From assembly GCA_020055645.1 (NCBI GenBank), contig CM034546.1:31620001-31684000 (forward strand): 64,000 nt of DNA, read 5' to 3'. This DNA is from Tomocerus qinae. Taxonomy: Eukaryota > Arthropoda > Collembola > Entomobryomorpha > Tomoceridae. Of the stretch, positions 57,301-64,000 are shown piece by piece. Both the position numbers and the translations under genes were made by a program. Positions within the stretch are counted from its first letter, which is position 1, and the number at the start of each line of letters is the position of its first letter. The notes beneath the pieces are model-generated. The model worked only from the letters and a program-made list of their open reading frames with translations, was not told where the DNA came from and made no database searches.

Positions 57301-60300
57301 TGCTACAGTTGCCAACTGTATGCAACAGTGCTACAGTTGCCAACTGTATGCAACAGTGCTACAGTGGCAAACTGTATGCAACAGTGCTACAGTTGCCAAC
57401 GGTACGCAACAGTGCTACAGTGGCAAACTGTATGCAACAGTGCTACATTTGCCAACTGTATGCAACAGTGCTACAGTTGCAAACTGTATGCAACAGTGCT
57501 ACAGTTGCCAACTGTATGCAACAGTGCTACAGTTGCAATCTGTAGGCAACAGTGCTACAGTTGCCAACTGTATGCAACAGTGCTACAGTTGCAATCTGTA
57601 GGCAACAGTGCTACAGTTGCCAACTGTATGCAACAGTGCTACAGTTGCCAACTGTATGCAACAGTGCTACAGTTGCCAACTGTATGCAACAGTGCTACAG
57701 TTGCCAACTGTATGCAACAGTGCTACAGTTGCCAACTGTATGCAACAGTGCTACAGTTGCCAGCGTATGCAACAGTGCTACAGTTGCCAACTGTATGCAA
57801 CAGTGCTACAGTTGCCAACTGTATGCAACAGTGCTACAGTTGCCAACTGTATGCAACAGTGCTACAGTGGCAAACTGTATGCAACAGTGCTACATTTGCC
57901 AACTGTATGCAACAGTGCTACAGTTGCAAACTGTATGCAACAGTGCTACAGTTGCAATCTGTAGGCAACAGTGCTACAGTTGCCAACTGTATGCAACAGT
58001 GCTACAGTTGCCAACTGTATGCAACAGTGCTACAGTTGCCAACTGTATGCAACAGTGCTACAGTTGCCAACTGTATGCAACAGTGCTACAGTTGCCAACT
58101 GTATGCAACAGTGCTACAGTTGCCAACTGTATGCAACAGTGCTACAGTTGCCAACTGTATGCAACAGTGCTACAGTTGCCAACTGTATGCAACAGTGCTA
58201 CAGTTGCCAACTGTATGCAACAGTGCCACAGTTGCCAACTGTATGCAACAGTGCTACAGTTGCCAACTGTATGCAACAGTGCTACAGTTGCCAACTGTAT
58301 GCAACAGTGCTACAGTTGCCAACTGTATGAGTGCTACAGTTGCCAACTGTATGAGTGCTACAGTTGCCAACTGTATGAGTGCTACAGTTGCCAACTGTAT
58401 GCAACAGTGCTACAGTTGCCAACTGTATGCAACAGTGCTACAGTTGCCAACTGTATGCAACAGTGCTACAGTTGCCAACTTTATGCAACAAAGCCACAGT
58501 TGCCAACTGTATGCAACAGTGCTACAGTTGCCAACTGTATGCAACACTGCTACAGTTGCCAACTGTATGCAACAGTGCTACAGTAGCCAACTGTATGCAA
58601 CATTGCTACAGTTGCCAACTGTATGCAACAGTGCTACAGTTGCCAACTGTATGCAACAGTGCTACAGTTGCCAACTGTATGCAACAATGCTACAGTTGCC
58701 AACTGTATGCAACAGTGCTACAGTTGCAATCTGTATGCAACAGTGCTACAGTTGCCAACTGTATGCAACAGTGCTACAGTTGCCAACTGTATGCAACAGT
58801 GCTACAGTTGCCAACTGTATGCAACAGTGCTACAGTGGCAAACTGTATGCAACAGTGCTACAGTTGCCAACTGTATGCAACCGTGCCACATTTGCCAACT
58901 GTATGCAACAGTGCTACATTTGCCAACTGTATGCAACAGTGCTACAGTTGCCAACTGTATGCAACAGTGCTACAGTTGCCAACTGTATGCAACAGTGCTA
59001 CAGTTGCCAACTGTATGCAACAGTGCCACATTTGCCAACTGTATGCAACAGTGCTACATTTGCCAACTGTATGCAACAGTGCTACAGTTGCCAACTGTAT
59101 GCAACAGTGCTACATTTGCCAACTGTATGCAACAGTGCTACAGTTGCCAACTGTATGCAACAGTGCTACAGTTGCCAACTGTATGCAACAGTGCCACATT
59201 TGCCAACTGTATGCAACAGTGCTACATTTGCCAACTGTATGCAACAGTGCTACAGTTGCCAACTGTATGCAACAGTGCTACAGTTGCCAACTGTATGCAA
59301 CAGTGCTACAGTTGCCAACTGTATGCAACAGTGCTACAGTTGCCAACTGTATGCAACAGTTGTACAGTTACCAACTGTATGCAACAGTGCTACAGTTGCC
59401 AACTGTATGCAACAGTGCTACAGTGGCAAACTGTATGCAACAGTGCTACATTTGCCAACTGTATGCAACAGTGCTACAGTTGCAAACTGTATGCAACAGT
59501 GCTACAGTTGCCAACTGTATGCAACAGTGCTACAGTTGCAATCTGTAGGCAACAGTGCTACAGTTGCCAACTGTATGCAACAGTGCTACAGTTGCCAACT
59601 GTATGCAACAGTGCTACAGTTGCCAACTGTATGCAACAGTGCTACAGTTGCCAACTGTATGCAACAGTGCCACATTTGCCAACTGTATGCAACAGTGCTA
59701 CAGTTGCCAACTGTATGCAACAGTGCTACAGTTGCCAACTGTATGCAACAGTGCTACAGTTGCCAACTGTATGCAACAGTGCTACAGTTGCCAACTGTAT
59801 GCAACAGTGCTACAGTTGCCAACTGTATGCAACAGTGCTACAGTTGCCAACTGTATGCAACAGTGCTACAGTTGCCAACTGTATGCAACAGTGCCACAGT
59901 TGCCAACTGTATGCAACAGTGCTACAGTTGCCAACTGTATGCAACAGTGCTACAGTTGCCAACTGTATGCAACAGTGCTACAGTTGCCAACTGTATGAGT
60001 GCTACAGTTGCCAACTGTATGAGTGCTACAGTTGCCAACTGTATGAGTGCTACAGTTGCCAACTGTATGCAACAGTGCTACAGTTGCCAACTGTATGCAA
60101 CAGTGCTATAGTTGCCAACTGTATGCAACAGTGCTACAGTTGCCAACTGTATGCAACAGTGCTACAGTTGCCAACTGTATGCAACAGTGCTACAGTTGCC
60201 AACTGTATGCAACAGTGCTACAGTTGCCAACTTTATGCAACAAAGCTACAGTTGCCAACTGTATGCAACAGTGCTACAGTTGCCAACTGTATGCAACAGT

Positions 60301-60892
60301 GCTACAGTTGCCAACTGTATGCAACAGTGCTACAGTTGCCAACTGTATGCAACAGTGCTACAGTAGCCAACTGTATGCAACAGTGCTACAGTTGCCAACT
60401 GTATGCAACAGTGCTACAGTTGCCAACTGTATGCAACAGTGCTACATTTGCCAACTGTATGCAACAGTGCTACAGTTGCCAACTGTATGCAACAGTGCTA
60501 CATTTGCCAACTGTATGCAACAGTGCTACATTTGCCAACTGTATGCAACAGTGCTACAGTTGCCAACTGTATGCAACAGTGCTACATTTGCCAACTGTAT
60601 GCAACAGTGCTACAGTTGCCAACTGTATGCAACAGTGCTACATTTGCCAACTGTATGCAACAGTGCTACAGTTGCCAACTGTATGCAACAGTGCTACATT
60701 TGCCAACTGTATGCAACAGTGCTACAGTTGCCAACTGTATGCAACAGTGCTACATTTGCCAACTGTATGCAACAGTGCTACAGTTGCCATCTGTATGCAA
60801 CAGTGCTACATTTGCCAACTGTATGCAACAGTGCTACAGTTGCCAACTGTATGCAACAGTGCTACATTTGCCAACTGTATGCAACAGTGCTA
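54395..60892 (+). repeat. 28-bp satellite, right array (about 6.5 kb)
   Basis: Roughly 230 head-to-tail monomers. Each typical monomer contains the 15-nt palindrome ACAGTTGCCAACTGT, then ATGCAACAGTGCT. Variants (ACATTTGCC, GTGGCAAAC, CAATCTGTAGGC, GCCCACTG) recur in fixed order at distances that are multiples of 28, which shows higher-order duplication. Three consecutive 20-bp monomers (CTGTATGAGTGCTACAGTTG) occur at both 58325-58385 and 59995-60055. The first few monomers (54395-54510) are the most diverged. All three plus-strand frames lack stops over long distances. Confidence 0.97.
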
Positions 60893-60999
60893 TGGTAGAT
60901 TATGGCTTATGAATGGTCCTGTAAGTGCTACTGTTGCACTGTTGAACTGTTTCAACTGTCTGCATTTTGTAAATTCCCCTGGCCATTTGAAAGAATTAT

Positions 61000-62470
61000 G
61001 TTGATAAAATTTTGGCCGACCGGCCCGTAGCCGGCCATTGAAGTTGTAAAAGTTTTTCGGCCGGCTGGCCGGTCGAGTCAAATTATCTTTTGATCTAATA
61101 ATGACAATTAGATCATTTGCAATATGTTTCTAATTAATGCTTTCCAATAAGCTACAAGGATGTTTAATGACATACAGTGTCGAACTTTATTTATAAATCA
61201 GCTTCTTTCTTTGTTCACTTATTTTTTGTTATTTTACTACAAAATTTTTGGTGGAACTGTGCATTAAGTTGTTTCATTCTCTGCATCCTGTTAGTTGAGA
61301 AATGCTGTCACTTTCACCACCCATCTTGATCATCAATTTTTTAAACAACTTATTACCACATTGAAACATTTTAATGCATCACTTGAATCCACTGCAAATA
61401 TACATAAAATATGAATATACTATTTAAGTATCACTGCAATATACTAACGAGTATTAATAATACGTTAGTCAAAAGAATTACATAAAACGTCATTTGCACT
61501 TCTTAAAACATCCTTCATTTATATGCTTTTGTCATGGTTTATTATTCCTATTTAGTATTCCTTTATAGATTATTTTTAGAAACAACCAGCCTCATTATTC
61601 AAACTGAATGGATAACGTTTATTATGCCAATCTAACATTTTAATGACTATTAAGCATGAATTCATTGAAGTTGACCGATTCACTGATAATATTGCCAATA
61701 ATTATATTTCATATTCAAATAGTTAGTACATGGTTTCGGATATTTTATATTTGTATTTCATCTTCCTATTTCTATGGTGATTTTGACCTTGATGATCCGA
61801 TCTCCTGTGTTAAAGGTCAATTTCGATACCCGGCTAGGCAAATCATGTAATCCACTCTAAATTCCGGAGCAGTGCTGAGTAGCCATTCGTATACAGATAG
61901 TGCCGCATTTCAACATACTTTTAGTAGCAATAAAAGTTAGAATTACAGCATTTTAACGTTCAACTTGGTTCAATACGCAGAAGTTATTACTCCCAGAAAA
62001 TCTGTCATCGCATTACCCAATTTTAATTTGGAGCAAACGATTGGTACATAAAGAAGACTTTGGCTTCCTATGATCCCATTTGTCAATTCAATTTCAAGTG
62101 TAACGGTAAATGATAAAGTATATTTAGTATCAAGAAATTGAAATTTAGGGTTCTTATAGTAAATATCAAATTTTTAACCCTGGGTAAAACTTATTAAACC
62201 ATAATATGATTCTTATTTCTGTCAAGAGCAAAAATTAAGTATAAGCATAACTCGTGCATTAGAAAATAATTAATTTTAACCCAATATAACTAACGTCGGT
62301 CTACAAGTCTGGCATAACTGATGTGTTAGAAGAAAACGCTGACGTCGTGTTATTGCAATTTTTGAATGTATAATAACAATAATAAGTAGGAGGCATGATT
62401 CATCGGCCGTAGTCCATTATACTTATTTGGTATTTCCAGAAAGTAATTAAGTAAATAAGCACAATGTAGC
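61000..62470. other. Right flank of the satellite; no confident gene
   Basis: A GC-rich block of CCGGCC words at 61013-61078 (GGCCGACCGGCCCGTAGCCGGCC and a related downstream copy) resembles a degraded transposon end. A 64-codon plus-strand frame at 61656-61850 has a hydrophobic N-terminus but no recognisable similarity and no clear splice partner. Confidence 0.4.
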
Positions 62471-62477
62471 AAAGCAG

Positions 62478-63240
62478 CAGGGTTGTGGGTCGGGTTTTTT
62501 ATGGGTTGGGGTTTTTTGGGTTTTTTGGCAAAAAACCCACCCCGCTGTACTTAAAAAACCCCGGGTTTATTGGGTTTTTTGGGTTTTTTACAAAATATTT
62601 AAAAATTTGCACTACAGCTCCATCTAGATACGCAATACAAACTTATTTCTATTCAAAAATGTAAACAAATGCATAATCAGGTGGAAACAAATATAGCCGT
62701 ATCAATTATCAAATGGAAATTAATGTATCATAATGTGAGGGCTATAATAATATTAGTTTTATGTATACTTTAGTCATTGCATAGTGAAGATTATGTTTAT
62801 AATATTGTTGTACACATAATTTCAATTTATCACTTACATATTCATTACTGTAATGCTTTGCAATTAAAGCTTCAAATTAACAAAGGAATAATTTCATAAA
62901 GTCAATATAATCAGTATAATATTATAATGCTTAATATTTCACTAGTTAATTGTTATCAAACAGTAATAATAATAATATAGGTGTTCACAAAAATACTGCA
63001 TTTGCTACGTTACAACATAATAAAATTAAACTTTTATGCTTTAATTTTTCTTTTCATTACGTAAGTAATAGTAGTTGACACGGTTGTTGTTGTTGTCAGC
63101 TGTAGTTTTCATATATGGTATAGTATAGGCTTGTATTTATACCTATACCTTATATAAAAAACCCTTAAACCCAAAAAACCCTAAAAAACCCAAAAAACCC
63201 GGGGTCGAGGGTTTTTTCCTAAAAAACCCGGGTTTTTCCA
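62478..63240 (-). mobile_element. MITE-like element with GGGTTTTTT-rich inverted ends
   Basis: Reverse-complement relative of 37608-38345, matching in the G/T-rich ends and in the core (GCTCCATCTAGATA, ATAATCTTCA-type words, GACAGT..CAGC). The right end reads CTAAAAAACCCGGGTTTTTC. Confidence 0.7.
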
Positions 63241-63670
63241 TACCTTGCAAAGCAGTAACTGATCGCCTGAATAAATTATCTGTAAATCGTTCTCATTGTA
63301 AATGCATAACAATATTTCTATTTAAACTTACTGACATTTACAATGCACGCTACGCAGTAAACAGATTTATTAATTTCTAGCATAAAATTAATGGGAACAT
63401 TTATTAATTAATAGCAAAGTTTTATAAAAGTGTGCAAAATCATTTACTATCTACAGTTACTGCCAGTGGTGTATATTTTTGCTCAGAAGTGATATGTTAA
63501 TTTTAGTTCTTACGTATTTAATTCTAGAAAAATATAATTAGTGTGCCAACGGTATTATTTTTGTGACGAGACACATTTTTCCTGTATCCTATCCACGACA
63601 TTGTTCGACTACGATTTCATTGACTTCTACAAAATAGTAGAGTACTTTTTTACAGAAATAAGGGTTAGAA

Positions 63671-64000
63671 ATGGGAGAAAACGAATACATAACAGAAAAT
63701 AATTTATATTGCAATAGCACAATGAACATAATCACAAAGCATCACAAATATACAAAAAACTTCACAATCCTTGAGGTAAGTTGTTTCTAATTTCAAAAAT
63801 ACAATTTTAACATTCCATAAAATTAATATTCTTTCCAATTGAACCGAATATTTAATAATATTTAGGTGTTCGGAGCTTTTACGGCAGGCTTAACCTTCTT
63901 TTGCGTAGATACTATAATACTATATGTTTTGTAGATACTACTATAATGTTATACAGTGAAAAACTGAATCCGTTAATTACAAACCAATGCACAATGATCG
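63671..64000 (+). CDS. Possible first exons of an unknown gene running off the window
   Basis: An ATG in good context (GAAATGG, 63671) opens 35 codons that begin MGENEYITENNLYCNST and end at ATCCTTGAG/GTAAGT (63775), a strong donor. A pyrimidine-rich acceptor TTTAG at about 63866 continues in the same phase with VFGAFTAGLTFFC, a hydrophobic stretch, before a further GTAGAT that could be a donor. An N-glycosylation site and a hydrophobic segment would suit a membrane protein. I do not recognise the family, and the model depends only on splice signals. Confidence 0.3.

Larger units (their letters stand above)
51065..60995. mobile_element. Foldback-type element: satellite-bearing inverted ends around a 2.8-kb middle
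   Basis: The outer 100 bp on the left (51065-51163) and the right (60893-60995) are inverted copies, about 90% identical by eye, sharing CATTCATAAGCCATAATCTA and GCAGACAGTTG.AACAGTTCA in inverse orientation. Just inside each lies the same 28-bp satellite in opposite orientation: about 14 copies at 51164-51565 and about 230 at 54395-60892. This matches the architecture of foldback transposons, whose long inverted ends are built of short subrepeats. The middle contains no transposase I can recognise. Homology stops near GGCCATT/GGCCAGG; no target duplication is evident. Confidence 0.65.

Noticed and set aside
54395..60892. CRISPR-like array, because of short regular repeats with a palindrome
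   Set aside because: There are no unique spacers; monomers are contiguous and the genome is eukaryotic.
54409..61004. Many long overlapping plus-strand open frames, up to about 1499 codons, rich in Cys, Gln, Tyr and Thr
   Set aside because: They are produced by the 28-bp satellite, whose monomer has no stop in any plus-strand frame; since 28 is not a multiple of three, one monomer is read in all three frames in turn. There is no start context, no codon bias and no conservation apart from the DNA repeat.

Overview
The window is eukaryotic and almost certainly arthropod. It is AT-rich, genes are split by GT-AG introns, and it holds divergent ionotropic-receptor (IR)-type channels, Toll-type LRR ectodomains and receptor tyrosine kinases, separated by many non-autonomous transposons and satellites. 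A springtail or another early-branching hexapod would fit, but that is inference; no rRNA, mitochondrial or other marker gene fixes the species. I see no tRNA, rRNA or CRISPR.

Region 1 (1-36 kb) is a rearranged cluster of local duplicates. It contains a decayed Toll-like ectodomain copy (880-2758, minus), an IR-like channel cut short by a transposon (7394-9013, minus), an Ig-domain receptor tyrosine kinase (12968-18840, plus), a second IR-like copy broken by frameshifts (21075-23031, minus), and an intact seven-exon gene on the minus strand (35183-29002). In that gene a Toll-type multi-cysteine-cluster LRR ectodomain and TM segment splice in frame onto a receptor tyrosine kinase. This Toll-RTK chimera is the most striking object in the window. 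Its kinase half shares exon lengths and most intron phases with the Ig-type RTK 10 kb away, so the two look like one kinase module carrying different ectodomains. Both kinases have HSD in place of HRD in the catalytic loop.

Region 2 (36-50 kb) is sparse except for one large gene. A 120-bp exon at 41450-41569 encodes the first half of a CARD-like death fold. It splices in phase 0 over about 4.8 kb to a 3.2-kb exon (46335-49553) that completes the CARD and continues into NB-ARC, a winged-helix region, duplicated helical repeats and a degenerate LRR tail. The result is an Apaf-1/NLR-like protein of about 1112 residues.

Region 3 (51-61 kb) is a foldback-type structure. A 28-bp satellite stands in opposite orientation at the two ends (about 0.4 kb on the left, 6.5 kb on the right), capped by about 100-bp inverted copies of a unique sequence. 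The 2.8 kb between them contains an 18-bp minisatellite. The very long reading frames in the satellite are artefacts of a monomer without plus-strand stops.

Region 4 (61-64 kb) holds a transposon copy and possibly the first exon of a gene that runs off the window.

Mobile DNA is everywhere: Helitron-like elements sharing a 3' hairpin and CTAG end, hAT-like MITEs (one with an 8-bp target duplication), several foldback MITEs, a family with GGGTTTTTT-rich ends, and a CAGGGTTACCAG-ended element that truncates the first IR gene. Functionally the readable genes point to surface sensing and innate-immune signalling: Toll-type recognition, tyrosine-kinase output, NLR-like sensing and IR-type channels.
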